In this document: positions 53,501-61,119 of the stretch, piece after piece | How the letters are laid out: every line of letters begins with the position of its first letter | Numbering within the stretch: the stretch's first letter is position 1 | Source: Flavobacterium sp. N2038 | Lineage (GTDB): Bacteria; Bacteroidota; Bacteroidia; Flavobacteriales; Flavobacteriaceae | Direction of reading: 5' to 3' | DNA: 64,000 nucleotides | Assembly: GCF_025947185.1 (NCBI RefSeq) | Contig: NZ_CP110001.1 | Coordinates: 310,001 to 374,000, forward strand | Translations under genes and position numbers: made by a program | The notes under the pieces: model-generated | What the model was told of the DNA's origin: nothing | What the model saw: only the letters and a program-made list of their open reading frames with translations | The model's database searches: none

Positions 53501-53687
53501 CTGTATTTTCTACCTCACTTGGAGAAGCTCCTGGATAAACTGTAGAAATCGTAATAACGTTTTGTTCAAATTTTGGGATCAGCTCGTAGCCCAATTGGCT
53601 GTAGCTGAACAATCCACCAAGAGTCAGAATTGTAAACAATACAATTACTAACGACGGACGTTTTATGGATATTTCGGCTAATTTCAT
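50511..53687 (-). CDS. RND efflux permease (AcrB/MexB family)
   Basis: This is a 1058-residue inner-membrane drug/proton antiporter. It has the expected 12 helices and two large periplasmic loops, starting KRPSLVIVLFTILTLGGL. The proton-relay aspartates lie in helix 4 (LSLVVGILVDDAIVVLENI), and the region VYPGASPSEVENTVTKKIED matches the porter domain. The C-terminus contains LVCKNAIMLVDYTNQ and a His-rich tail. It is the last gene of the tetR-tolC-adaptor-RND operon. A substrate cannot be assigned from sequence. Confidence 0.96.
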   Translation of the reverse strand: MKLAEISIKRPSLVIVLFTILTLGGLFSYSQLGYELIPKFEQNVITISTVYPGASPSEVENTVTKKIEDAIASLENVKKIDSKSYESLSIVSITLTSNAKVDFSLNDAQRKINAIISDLPDDADPPSLTKFSLSDLPIMTLGANGKMDEAEFYDLIDKKIAPILSRVQGVAQVNIIGGSEREIQVNLDAVKMQGYGLSIPQVQQNILTSNLDFPTGNIQTRNQKILIRLAGKYKSVEELRNLVVSSQNGIQVRLSDIADVQDTQKIAEKISRVDQKSAIVLQIVKQSDANAVAVSEHLLKTIAVLENDYKANQLKLEVAKDSTIFTLEAADSVVHDLLIAVILVAFVMLFFLHSIRNSLIVMVSIPASLIATFIGIYLMGYTLNLMSLLGLSLVVGILVDDAIVVLENIYRHMEMGKSRIRASYDGTAEIGGTVTSITLVIVVVFLPIAMSSGLVSNIITQFCVTVIISTMLSLLASFTIIPWLSSRFGKLEHIEGKNLFGRIILGFENYLTRFTDWVSHLLTWCLDHYVKTFIVVIVLFFASTVGLMGGGFIGGEFFASSDSGEFLVQIEMPKDASLEQTNFMTQKAEAFLKAQEYVHSQITTVGQTSEGFGASQATAYKAEIDVKMIEQKDRTDDANVYAAKIKRKLEKVLVGAKVKTVPVGILGTAEDATLGLIVTGPSTEAAMAFAKLAEAELRTIPGTTEIKLTVEDGNPEINVKVDRDKMAALGLTLQTVGLTMQTAFSGNTDGKYRAGEYEYDINIRYNAFDRKSITDVSNLIFINSAGQQIKLSQFADITEGSGPSQLERRDKSASVTVKGQNVGVPSGTIVQQWQAKLDKLKKPTGVNYIWGGDQENQSEGFGTLGIALLAAIILVYLVMVSLYDSFAHPFVVLFAIPLSFIGAMLALALTNNSLNIFTILGIIMLIGLVCKNAIMLVDYTNQRRAAGESIRTALIQANHARLRPILMTTIAMVFGMFPIALAKGAGAEWKNGLAWVIIGGLISSLFLTLIVVPVIYNIMEKLIQKFSKGEKIDYEAEMHADYVHTELSEDGFNPKHTH

Positions 53688-53700
53688 ATGTTTTGTTTTA

Positions 53701-53772
53701 GGCTGTAGGCTATACGCTGTAGGCTTTAGGCTTTTATTAAAGGCTTAAAGCTTATTGCTTACGGCTTAAAGC
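53701..53772. repeat. Intercistronic repeat of GCTGTAGGCTTTAAGC words
   Basis: The 92-bp gap between the adaptor and permease genes is filled with AGGCTTTAGGC/GCTTAAAGCC words that can fold back on themselves. It is the same family as the leuC-leuD repeat and, as there, lies inside an operon. Confidence 0.7.
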
Positions 53773-53779
53773 GGTAAAA

Positions 53780-54847
53780 TTATTTAATAATTTCTACTGT
53801 ATTTCCGTCTTGTAAGTTAATCTGACCTGTCGTAATTACTTTTTCACCATCAGATAATCCGTTGATGATTTCTACCTGATCTCCTAAAATTCTTCCGGCA
53901 GTTACTTTTTTCAATTTAGCAACACCATTTTCAGCAACAAAGATTTCGTTACTGCTTACACTTCCAACAAATGCATTTCTAGGAACAATCATAAGGTTTT
54001 GTTTTTGTTGTTTAGACGCAAAATTTGCTGTTCCGTACATCCCTGCTTTTAAATCGTTGTTTGAATTATTGATGATTTCAATTTCAACCGGGAAGTTTAA
54101 ACTTGCATCAGCTTTTGCAGCGATAAAAGTAATTTTTCCTGAAAATGATTTATCTGGGTAAACACTTGCAGTTACATTGATATGATCACCAACTTTTAAA
54201 CTTGCAACCTGATTTTCATTTACAGTAACAGTTAATTTTAATTTAGAAACATTTACAATATCAAATAAAGCTGTTGCTGGCATTCCAGTAAGGATTGATC
54301 CCGGCTCAATATATTTTTTATTGATAAATCCGTTGATTGGTGCTTTTACTTTTGTATCACCAACATTAATATTAGCTTGTTTTAAGTTAGATTCTGCATT
54401 AGTTAAAGCTAATTTTGCCTGATCTAATTGTTGTCTTGTAACACCACCCGTTTTAAAAGCATTTTCATATCGTGCATAATCAGACTTTGCATTTTGATAA
54501 ACTGCCTGAGCTTGTTGTGCACTTACATTAATGATATCACCTCTCATGGTTAATAAAGTCTGACCAACATGAACATAGTCCCCCTCTTTTGCTAAAACAC
54601 TAATTACTTTACCTGATTTCTCAGCAGAAAAAGTCAATTCCTGAATTGGAGCAAAGTTTCCGTTGGCAACGAAATCTAAAGCAACTTCCTCTGTTTTTAC
54701 AGGAGTAACTTTTACAGAAACTGCAGCATTTTTCTCTGCAACAATATCAGTTTTCGCTTTGTTTTCTTTCTTATTGTTATTTAAGACAAATCCAATCAGA
54801 GCTAGTGCTGCGATTATGATTACGATTGTTATAATAGTTTTCTTCAT
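53780..54847 (-). CDS. RND periplasmic adaptor (membrane fusion protein)
   Basis: This is a 355-residue adaptor. An N-terminal anchor (TIITIVIIIAALALIGFVL) is followed by a lipoyl domain (ELTFSAEKSGKVISVLAKEGDYVHVGQTLL), a short helical hairpin (about 110-165) and a beta-barrel plus membrane-proximal domain (LKVGDHINVTASVYPDKSFSGKI, IINGLSDGEKVITTG). It should connect the RND permease to the TolC protein encoded immediately upstream, whose stop is 9 bp from this start. Confidence 0.94.
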   Translation of the reverse strand: MKKTIITIVIIIAALALIGFVLNNNKKENKAKTDIVAEKNAAVSVKVTPVKTEEVALDFVANGNFAPIQELTFSAEKSGKVISVLAKEGDYVHVGQTLLTMRGDIINVSAQQAQAVYQNAKSDYARYENAFKTGGVTRQQLDQAKLALTNAESNLKQANINVGDTKVKAPINGFINKKYIEPGSILTGMPATALFDIVNVSKLKLTVTVNENQVASLKVGDHINVTASVYPDKSFSGKITFIAAKADASLNFPVEIEIINNSNNDLKAGMYGTANFASKQQKQNLMIVPRNAFVGSVSSNEIFVAENGVAKLKKVTAGRILGDQVEIINGLSDGEKVITTGQINLQDGNTVEIIK

Positions 54848-54856
54848 TGTAATTAG

Positions 54857-56188
54857 TTATTTAATAAGAGTTTTTAGTTCGCCTTTTGATTTGATTAATG
54901 CCACTTCGGCAATTTTATAGTTTAATACAGCTCTTGTATAATTATTCTGAGCTTCCTGATGTGCATTTTCTGCGTCTAATAAATCGGTTAATGATGCTAA
55001 ACCTTGCAGATAATTATTTTTTGTATCGCTCAAAATTTCACGAGCTAAACGCATATTTTCTTGTTGATTTCCAATTGTTACAAGATTATTATCGATTTGC
55101 GCCATTGCATTTCTATAATCCAGATCAAGAGAAAGCTTCGTATCTTTCATATCTTCCTGAAGTGTTCTGATATCTACATCTGCTTGTCTTACTCTTGCAC
55201 GAGTTCCAAAACCAGTAAAGATTGGTACACTTAAATTCAGTCCGATTCCTGAATAATCTGACCAGTAAACTCCTGAAGATGGTTTCGCAAAAAGAGGAAA
55301 CTCAGGTCCCTGACCAATAAAATTGTAACCTGCAGTCAAAGAAAGTTTTGGATAATACTCCGCCTGAACTGCTTTCTTTTGGAATACTAACAATTCTTCT
55401 TGTTTTTTCAAAAGCAAATATTCTGTTCTGTTTTCAACATTTGGAACTTCAGTTAATGCAGCTGGTACAGCTTCAAATTCTTCTTTAGGAATCACAATTT
55501 GAGTTTCTATAGGCATACCCATATAGAATTTTAATGAATTTTCCTGTAGTTCAATTTGATTTTTAACTTGTTGACGGTCTGTATCAATATTTGATAATTT
55601 TACCACGATACGATCTAAATCAATCTTTTTTGCCAGACCATTATCAAATTGCCCTTTTACAACATCGTGAACTTTTGTAGTATTAAAATAAGTACTGTCC
55701 AGTAATATTAATCTTTCACGCTGTACATAAACAGAATAATAGTTATTTGCTACTCTTTCAATAACTTGTTCTTCTGTTAACTGATCGTTTATTTGATAAA
55801 ATTCACGCGTAGATTTTGCAGCTCTCAATCCGGTAAAAACAGATTGATCAAATAAAGCTTGTGTTAAATTTACTCCGGCTCCCGATGTCCATTTTTGACC
55901 AAAAGTTGCCTGAATACTAGTTCCCGGCTGACCAAAAGATCCTCCATCAATTACACTGGTCTGCAAAATTGGATTGTAAGTCAGATTTCCGTTTGCATGA
56001 ATTTGTGGTAAAGCTCTGGAGCGAATTTCCTGAATTTGATATTCACTGTTTTCAACCTGCAGTTTTGCTTTTTTAGCATCGGCTTTATTTTGAAGCGCAT
56101 AATTAAGCGCGTCTTTTAAGGTTAAAGTGACTTGTGCATTGGCTGACAGGCCAAGAGTGCACAAAAGTATTACAATTATTTTTTTCAT
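54857..56188 (-). CDS. TolC family outer-membrane efflux protein
   Basis: This is a 443-residue outer-membrane channel with a signal peptide (MKKIIVILLCTLGLSANAQ). Two repeats of helices and barrel strands are visible, including DALNYALQNKADAKKAKLQVENSEYQIQEIRS and SLTDLLDAENAHQEAQNNYTRAVLNYKIAEVALIKSKG, the TolC hallmark at the C-terminus. It forms the exit duct of the RND pump. It begins 17 bp downstream of the tetR gene and 9 bp upstream of the adaptor gene. The C39 exporter at 22657 has no own TolC and might use this or another channel. Confidence 0.94.
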   Translation of the reverse strand: MKKIIVILLCTLGLSANAQVTLTLKDALNYALQNKADAKKAKLQVENSEYQIQEIRSRALPQIHANGNLTYNPILQTSVIDGGSFGQPGTSIQATFGQKWTSGAGVNLTQALFDQSVFTGLRAAKSTREFYQINDQLTEEQVIERVANNYYSVYVQRERLILLDSTYFNTTKVHDVVKGQFDNGLAKKIDLDRIVVKLSNIDTDRQQVKNQIELQENSLKFYMGMPIETQIVIPKEEFEAVPAALTEVPNVENRTEYLLLKKQEELLVFQKKAVQAEYYPKLSLTAGYNFIGQGPEFPLFAKPSSGVYWSDYSGIGLNLSVPIFTGFGTRARVRQADVDIRTLQEDMKDTKLSLDLDYRNAMAQIDNNLVTIGNQQENMRLAREILSDTKNNYLQGLASLTDLLDAENAHQEAQNNYTRAVLNYKIAEVALIKSKGELKTLIK

Positions 56189-56205
56189 AAATTATAGATT
56201 GACGA

Positions 56206-56805
56206 TTAAGCGGTAATTCTTTTAAGTTGTTTTTCTAATTCTTGTATTCCTTTTTCAGTTGCCATAGCTCTGGTGTGATATTCAAGAGCTTCCAATTCAA
56301 TTTCCTGTGCTTCTTTTTCTGAAATTGTAGTTTCGTTAATATGAAAAATTAGCGTGTAATAAAATTTAACATAGATATCAATATTCAAATCTGCACGATA
56401 TAATCCTTCACGAATTCCCTTCTCTATATTAACTCTAAAATACTGTGTACATTGCTCAATTTCGTACGACAGTACATTTTGATAGATTTCCGGATAATGT
56501 TTTTTAAGCTGATAAATTGGAGAAGTATCTATATTGTTCTTAAACATGTCACGAAACATCTCTCTAATTTCAAAATTCTCCTGAATTGCATTATAATCTT
56601 TTGCGACAATAGTATCGATTATTTGATGTACTTGTCTATGAACCATCGAAGTACTCTCTTCGATTAAAACTTCCTTATTGCAGAAATATTTGTAAATCGT
56701 TTTTTTCGAAATACACATTTCTCCTGCAATATCATCCATTGTAACACTTTTAAAACCGAGCTTTAAAAACAACTCACTCGCTTTTGATATGATTTTATCT
56801 TTCAT
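56206..56805 (-). CDS. TetR family repressor of the RND operon
   Basis: This is a 199-residue regulator. I chose the ATG at 56805, from which the TetR HTH begins at once (KDKIISKASELFLKLGFKSV, MDDIAGEMCISKKTIYKYFCNKEVL). The ligand-binding domain is all helical. It is the first gene of the operon with tolC, the adaptor and the RND permease. An inverted repeat in its own promoter, with the same symmetry as two sites at yceI, is the likely operator, so it should repress itself, the pump and yceI until a ligand binds. The ligand is unknown. Confidence 0.92.
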   Translation of the reverse strand: MKDKIISKASELFLKLGFKSVTMDDIAGEMCISKKTIYKYFCNKEVLIEESTSMVHRQVHQIIDTIVAKDYNAIQENFEIREMFRDMFKNNIDTSPIYQLKKHYPEIYQNVLSYEIEQCTQYFRVNIEKGIREGLYRADLNIDIYVKFYYTLIFHINETTISEKEAQEIELEALEYHTRAMATEKGIQELEKQLKRITA

Positions 56806-56826
56806 TTTGACTTTCCAATTGTATTG

Positions 56827-56867
56827 CAAATATACTTCGGAAACTAAAAGCTAAAAAATAGTTTCCG
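56827..56867 (-). promoter_or_regulatory. tetR promoter with TetR operator
   Basis: The minus strand -7 box TATATTTG lies at 56827-56834. Just upstream, CGGAAACTA (56838-56846) is perfectly inverted as TAGTTTCCG (56859-56867) with a 12-bp spacer, covering the -7/-33 spacer of the promoter. Repression by occlusion fits the position. Confidence 0.75.
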
Positions 56868-56912
56868 CTATATTTGTAATAATTTTACATTAACTTATTC
56901 ATTCTTTAAGAT

Positions 56913-57434
56913 TTATATGCTAAATTCTAAATTTGCAATAAGCTTAATATCTCTTCCAAGCGCCAAACCTCCGTTGTGATTGAATGAATTATAGTCTAAA
57001 CCAAAATCCTGACGTTTAATATCTCCTTTAATTTCAAAAGCAACTTTTCTTTCTCCGTTATAAGTATTTACACCAATAAATTCTGCATCAAGTTCTACTA
57101 CTTTGGTAACGTCTTTGATTGTTAAGTCTCCTTTAAAAAAATTAATATTATTATTGATTTTTTGAAAAGAAGTAGATTTAAAACTAATAATAGGATGCTC
57201 ATTGACATCAAAAAAATCCTGAAGCTGCACATTAGTATCTACTTGCTGAAAACTGTCAATCTTATTATTGATATCTAAAGAAAATTCGACAGATGCATCT
57301 TCGATTTCATTGTCTTCTATATTTACATAACCACCAAATTTATTTGTAGTTCCTCCCATATAGGCAATTATAGAATGTCTCATTTTAATCAAAACATCTG
57401 ATTGGCTAGAATTTAAAGTCCATGTTGTTTTCAT
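56913..57434 (-). CDS. YceI family protein without signal peptide
   Basis: This is a 173-residue lipocalin-like barrel of the YceI family, which binds polyisoprenoid or other amphiphilic lipids. Recognisable parts are WTLNSSQSDVLIKMRHSII, GGYVNIED, FDVNEHPIISFKSTSF and FKGDLTIKDVTKVVELDAEF. Unlike most YceI proteins it starts without a signal peptide and should be cytoplasmic. It lies upstream of tetR on the same strand, separated by 107 bp with the tetR promoter, and its own promoter carries two copies of the TetR operator. Confidence 0.9.
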   Translation of the reverse strand: MKTTWTLNSSQSDVLIKMRHSIIAYMGGTTNKFGGYVNIEDNEIEDASVEFSLDINNKIDSFQQVDTNVQLQDFFDVNEHPIISFKSTSFQKINNNINFFKGDLTIKDVTKVVELDAEFIGVNTYNGERKVAFEIKGDIKRQDFGLDYNSFNHNGGLALGRDIKLIANLEFSI

Positions 57435-57479
57435 AATTACTTGATTTTGTAGAGTTTATAAATTCTCGAAATCTTTCAC

Positions 57480-57558
57480 GGAAACTTCTACAGTGTTTCA
57501 AGTTTCCATTTAACGGTGCAAATATAAACAGGAAACTCAGAATACCAAAAAAGTTTCC
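57480..57558 (-). promoter_or_regulatory. yceI promoter flanked by two TetR operators
   Basis: On the minus strand, TTG (57546-57548), a 19-nt spacer and TATATTTG (57519-57526) form a full promoter. Operator A (57480-57507, GGAAACTT-12-AAGTTTCC) lies downstream of the start site and operator B (57531-57558, GGAAACTC-12-AAGTTTCC) covers the -33 box. The two are 51 bp apart, about five helical turns. Half-sites and spacer match the tetR operator. Confidence 0.8.
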
Positions 57559-57667
57559 AAGTTTTTTTTAAAATATTTCAAACGATTAAAAATGAGGTCC
57601 CTTCAAACAATTTTTAAATCATTATCAGCATTTAACTTTTAAGAAGGAATAATTCATAATTGAATTG

Positions 57668-57675
57668 TATCTTTG
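57668..57675 (+). promoter_or_regulatory. -7 box of the polyprenyl synthase gene
   Basis: TATCTTTG lies 26 nt before the ATG at 57702 and inside the longer frame that starts at 57660, which rules out the longer start. Confidence 0.55.
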
Positions 57676-57701
57676 AGCCTCATAAATCAGAATTTCATTT
57701 T

Positions 57702-58676
57702 ATGCACGATATCAGTCAGTACCAGGATTTTTTTATTACTTATTTAAAGAAACAAAGCATACGAAAAGAACCTAAAAACCTTTACGAACCAATTGAATAC
57801 ATTTTAGGCCTTGGAGGAAAGAGAATGCGTCCGGTACTAACTTTAATGGCAGCAGAGGTTTTTGATACCGATTATAAAACAGCACTTCCGGCAGCAATGG
57901 CTGTTGAAGTTTTTCATAATTTTTCGCTTGTTCACGACGATATTATGGATGATGCACCTTTAAGAAGAGGAGAAGTAACAGTGCATGAAAAATGGAATAT
58001 CAATACGGGAATTTTGTCTGGAGATGCCATGCTCATTCTTGCCTATCAATATTTTGAACAATATGAACCAGCCGTTTTTAGAGATTTAGCCAAATTATTC
58101 AGCAAAACTGCACTTGAAGTTTGCGAAGGTCAGCAATGGGATGTTGATTTTGAAGACAGAAACAACGTTACCATTCCGGAATATCTAAAAATGATCGAGT
58201 ATAAAACAGCTGTTTTAGTTGCGGCTGCTATGAAAATGGGTGCTATTGTAGCTAAAACAACCGAAAAAGAAGCTGATTTAATTTATGATTTTGGACTAAA
58301 TTTAGGATTAGCCTTCCAATTACAGGATGATTATCTGGACGCTTTTGGTGATCCGGAAACTTTTGGAAAACAAGTTGGCGGAGACATTATAGAAAATAAA
58401 AAAACATACTTATATCTAAAAGCATTAAAATTCTCAACTCCTGAAAAAGCTACAGAATTAGAGAAATTATTCCGTTTACAATTAGATGATAACACAGAAA
58501 AAATAGAAACTGCCAAAGCCATTTTTAACGAATCAGGCGCTTCAAAAGCAACACAAGATGCAATCGAAATGTATACTTTTAAGGCTTTTGAAACTTTAGA
58601 AAAAATGGAAATTAATGCTGAGAAAAAAGATATTCTTAGAACATTTGGCGAGAATTTGATGGGAAGAAAAGTTTAG
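57702..58676 (+). CDS. Polyprenyl diphosphate synthase (trans-prenyltransferase)
   Basis: This is a 324-residue all-helical enzyme that elongates allylic diphosphates with isopentenyl diphosphate. The first aspartate-rich motif is VHDDIMDDAPLRRG, and the second is LQDDYLDAFGD. The size and the residues before the first motif (EVFHNFSLVHDD) fit long-chain or geranylgeranyl/octaprenyl synthases rather than IspA. It may supply the side chain of menaquinone. The start is set by the -7 box upstream, and the gene is followed by a small hypothetical gene. Confidence 0.93.
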   Translation: MHDISQYQDFFITYLKKQSIRKEPKNLYEPIEYILGLGGKRMRPVLTLMAAEVFDTDYKTALPAAMAVEVFHNFSLVHDDIMDDAPLRRGEVTVHEKWNINTGILSGDAMLILAYQYFEQYEPAVFRDLAKLFSKTALEVCEGQQWDVDFEDRNNVTIPEYLKMIEYKTAVLVAAAMKMGAIVAKTTEKEADLIYDFGLNLGLAFQLQDDYLDAFGDPETFGKQVGGDIIENKKTYLYLKALKFSTPEKATELEKLFRLQLDDNTEKIETAKAIFNESGASKATQDAIEMYTFKAFETLEKMEINAEKKDILRTFGENLMGRKV

Positions 58677-58825
58677 AAAACAGCAATTGTAATAACAATA
58701 TCAAAAATAAATAACAGTAACAATATCAAATTTTAATATTTAACTTTTGATTTTTAAAACTGTCATTGAGGTTGAAGTTGAAGTTGCCATTGAAATTGAT
58801 TTTTGACATTGTAATTTAAAATAAC

Positions 58826-59179
58826 ATGTTTGTAGCACCCGTAAATACAGAATCTTTATTAGCTCAGGCTCAAGCAGAGACTTTATATTTAAGTCTGATT
58901 GAGCAGATCAATAAAGACTTTAATCTTGCCAATGAAGGAATTGATTTCCCGTTAAGTATTTCACCGGACGAATTAAAAATTCAGCTTCACGAGAAAATCT
59001 ATCGAATGATTCAGTACAAATTTGCTGAATATTTAAACCTTCTCTACATTATTGACGTTCCAGAAAATGACATCAAACAACTCGATGGATCTGATTTAGT
59101 CATCCTTGCCGAACAAGTTGCTTTTTTAATTTTAAGAAGAGAATGGCAAAAGGTTTGGTTTAGGAATTATTACAAGTAA
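58826..59179 (+). CDS. Conserved hypothetical protein
   Basis: This is a 117-residue soluble, mainly helical and acidic protein. I do not recognise a named domain. Features include SLLAQAQAETLYLSLIEQINKDF, a central LQ/KI helix (ELKIQLHEKIYRMIQYKFAEYLNLLYIIDVPE) and a C-terminal basic, Trp-containing segment (RREWQKVWFRNYYK). It lies 149 bp after the polyprenyl synthase on the same strand with a TTGAAGTTGAAGTTG-like repeat in between and may be linked to it. The function is unknown. Confidence 0.7.
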   Translation: MFVAPVNTESLLAQAQAETLYLSLIEQINKDFNLANEGIDFPLSISPDELKIQLHEKIYRMIQYKFAEYLNLLYIIDVPENDIKQLDGSDLVILAEQVAFLILRREWQKVWFRNYYK

Positions 59180-59295
59180 ATATAAAAACAAAACTTTAAT
59201 GATATTTTATGAATATCGTTTTTGGTATCGTTTTCCCCAATTTTCCTGCCCGACCAGTATCAAACAAATTGGCCGTTTTTATCAATAAAACGTTC

Positions 59296-60192
59296 TTATT
59301 TATTAATCTTTTTCAAGTCCAGATAATAATTAAACATTGTGTTTCCTATAAATTCAAATGCAGCAGCATCATAATGTAAATTATCTCCTATAGAAGTTTG
59401 ATTTCCTGAAGTATTTACAGTTTTAAAAAAAGGATCATTTAAATTCAATTCTTTAAAAATCGAATTTACTTTTTTATACTTATTATCTCTATAAAATATT
59501 TCAGAATTAATAAATGGTAATTTATTATTACCTGCTAAATTTCTCAAATAGGACTTAAGTATTAAAAAATTATTTTTATAATCCGCTAGTCTTCTACTAT
59601 GATTTGCATCAGCTTCACCTTGAAGATATAAAATAGCGATAGGAATTAATTTTATATTATTCTTTTTAGCATAATCTTGTGCTTCCTTAATTTTTTGTGC
59701 TAATTCTAAAACCATAACTCGCTCTCCTTTTGGAATCAAATTCACACTTGCTTGCCATCTGGCAATTTGCCCACTACCTTTTTCTGAAATTGGTATTCCG
59801 CCTAAGGTTTGTTTAATACATAAAAGAGGTTTATTAAATTCTTCTATATATCTTTTTGCAAAAAATATATCAAATCCAAATCTTGTATCCGAGTTGAGTT
59901 CCGAACCAACATTCACACCTAACTGAAATTCTTGAAAAATCTTTCTGTCTTTATTCCAAATAGAATAACCATTTAACTCATAATTATTACCTGCCAGCCA
60001 TAAAGGCGCACTACTATATGGTGCATATCCCTCGGCATTGCTTTGACCTACGACAATGATAAAAGGAACCGAAATTTGAGGTTTATCAATATTCGGCTCT
60101 TCTAAGTTGGTTTGTTGGGAATTATCATTTGAGCAAGAATAAGAAATAACTAATATTAAAGTGAAAATGAATTTTATTATTTGTGATTTCAT
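59296..60192 (-). CDS. Sialate O-acetylesterase-like SGNH lipoprotein
   Basis: This is a 298-residue lipoprotein (lipobox SYSC with Cys20) with an SGNH-type carbohydrate esterase domain as in sialate O-acetylesterases (PF03629). The nucleophile Ser51 lies in VVGQSNAEG, block III includes YLQGEADANHSRRL, and the catalytic Asp-His pair probably lies near DNLHYDAAAFEFIG. It should deacetylate surface or diet glycans outside the cytoplasm. No glycan-utilisation genes are adjacent. Confidence 0.88.
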   Translation of the reverse strand: MKSQIIKFIFTLILVISYSCSNDNSQQTNLEEPNIDKPQISVPFIIVVGQSNAEGYAPYSSAPLWLAGNNYELNGYSIWNKDRKIFQEFQLGVNVGSELNSDTRFGFDIFFAKRYIEEFNKPLLCIKQTLGGIPISEKGSGQIARWQASVNLIPKGERVMVLELAQKIKEAQDYAKKNNIKLIPIAILYLQGEADANHSRRLADYKNNFLILKSYLRNLAGNNKLPFINSEIFYRDNKYKKVNSIFKELNLNDPFFKTVNTSGNQTSIGDNLHYDAAAFEFIGNTMFNYYLDLKKINK

Positions 60193-60451
60193 TCTATTTG
60201 ATCTTTTTTATCCAATTTACACACATTAATTGGCCAAATCTAAGTATAAAAACAAATAAAATCACCGATTACTATAAAACTTCTAAAATCATTGTCTTTA
60301 CAATTTGCTTTTAATTCCAATTTAAAATTAATCATCGTTTTGAAGATTTTCTTTTCACATTAAAACAGACAAATTCCAGGTTGAAAGATTTAGAAAATTC
60401 TATAAAGCTTGATTCATCTCAATAACTTTTGAAATTAAAACCTTAGCATCT

Positions 60452-61003
60452 TTAGAAATAAACTCTCACAAAAGGCATAAATCCTGAACCATAAAGACTT
60501 TTATCAGGATTATACAAAACATCGTAACGAGCACCAATGGTCACGTTTCCTGTTCTGTAACCAGCTCCAAGATAGAGAGCTGTATTCCAATAAGCATCTG
60601 AATAACCGGGATGATAATAATTTTCTTCATAATCTGTATCTACCCGTACCTGTTCCAACTCGGCAGATAACTGAACTTGTGGAATCGGATTTACAAGCGT
60701 AATAAAGCTTCCTCCGTAAACAAAAGATTCGTAGTAATTTTTTTGATATAAATAACCAAACTGTAATCCAACTCCCATCGAAACTATCTCATTAACATTA
60801 TAAATAGCACTCGGCATAACCGAGATATTGGTATACCCGGAACCGAAACCTAATCCGAGTCCTCCTCCAAATTGTACTTTGTCCCAAAAATGATTGCTAT
60901 TGTCAATTACATATTTTTGCTGTGCATTTCCAGAGTTGGAAAATAAGAGTAGCGAAATCACAAAAAAAGAATTGAAAACGATTGAAATTTGATTTTTACT
61001 CAT
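60452..61003 (-). CDS. Small outer-membrane barrel protein
   Basis: This is a 183-residue exported protein with a signal peptide (about residues 1-27, ending NAQ) and about eight amphipathic strands (KVQFGGGLGLGFGSGYT, VSMGVGLQFGYLYQ, ALYLGAGYRTGNVTIGARYDVLY), ending FMPFVRVYF. The terminal phenylalanine is a typical outer-membrane barrel signal. It is divergent from sucA. Homologues of proteins in this position are sometimes labelled alpha-ketoglutarate decarboxylase because of the neighbour; the sequence shows no enzyme domain. Confidence 0.8.
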   Translation of the reverse strand: MSKNQISIVFNSFFVISLLLFSNSGNAQQKYVIDNSNHFWDKVQFGGGLGLGFGSGYTNISVMPSAIYNVNEIVSMGVGLQFGYLYQKNYYESFVYGGSFITLVNPIPQVQLSAELEQVRVDTDYEENYYHPGYSDAYWNTALYLGAGYRTGNVTIGARYDVLYNPDKSLYGSGFMPFVRVYF

Positions 61004-61025
61004 AGTTAACGTTTATTTTAACAAA

Positions 61026-61049
61026 TTTTTACGTAAAAGTACGTAAAAA
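61026..61049. promoter_or_regulatory. Perfect palindrome in the sucA intergenic region
   Basis: TTTTTACGTA, 4 bp, TACGTAAAAA: a perfect inverted repeat between the divergent barrel gene and sucA, ending 26 bp before the sucA -7 box. It is well placed to be an operator for one or both genes. Confidence 0.6.
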
Positions 61050-61075
61050 AAGGATTTAAATAAAGGCGATTGTTG

Positions 61076-61083
61076 TACTTTTG
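61076..61083 (+). promoter_or_regulatory. -7 box of sucA
   Basis: TACTTTTG lies 36 nt before the ATG at 61120. It overlaps the start of the longer reading frame, so that longer start is unlikely. Confidence 0.55.
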
Positions 61084-61119
61084 CGATTCTATTTAACAAA
61101 AAGTATATTCACTAATATT

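Noticed and set aside
60452..61003. Alpha-ketoglutarate decarboxylase
   Set aside because: The name is sometimes given to genes in this position, but the sequence is a signal peptide plus amphipathic strands ending in Phe, i.e. an outer-membrane barrel. It is only adjacent to sucA.
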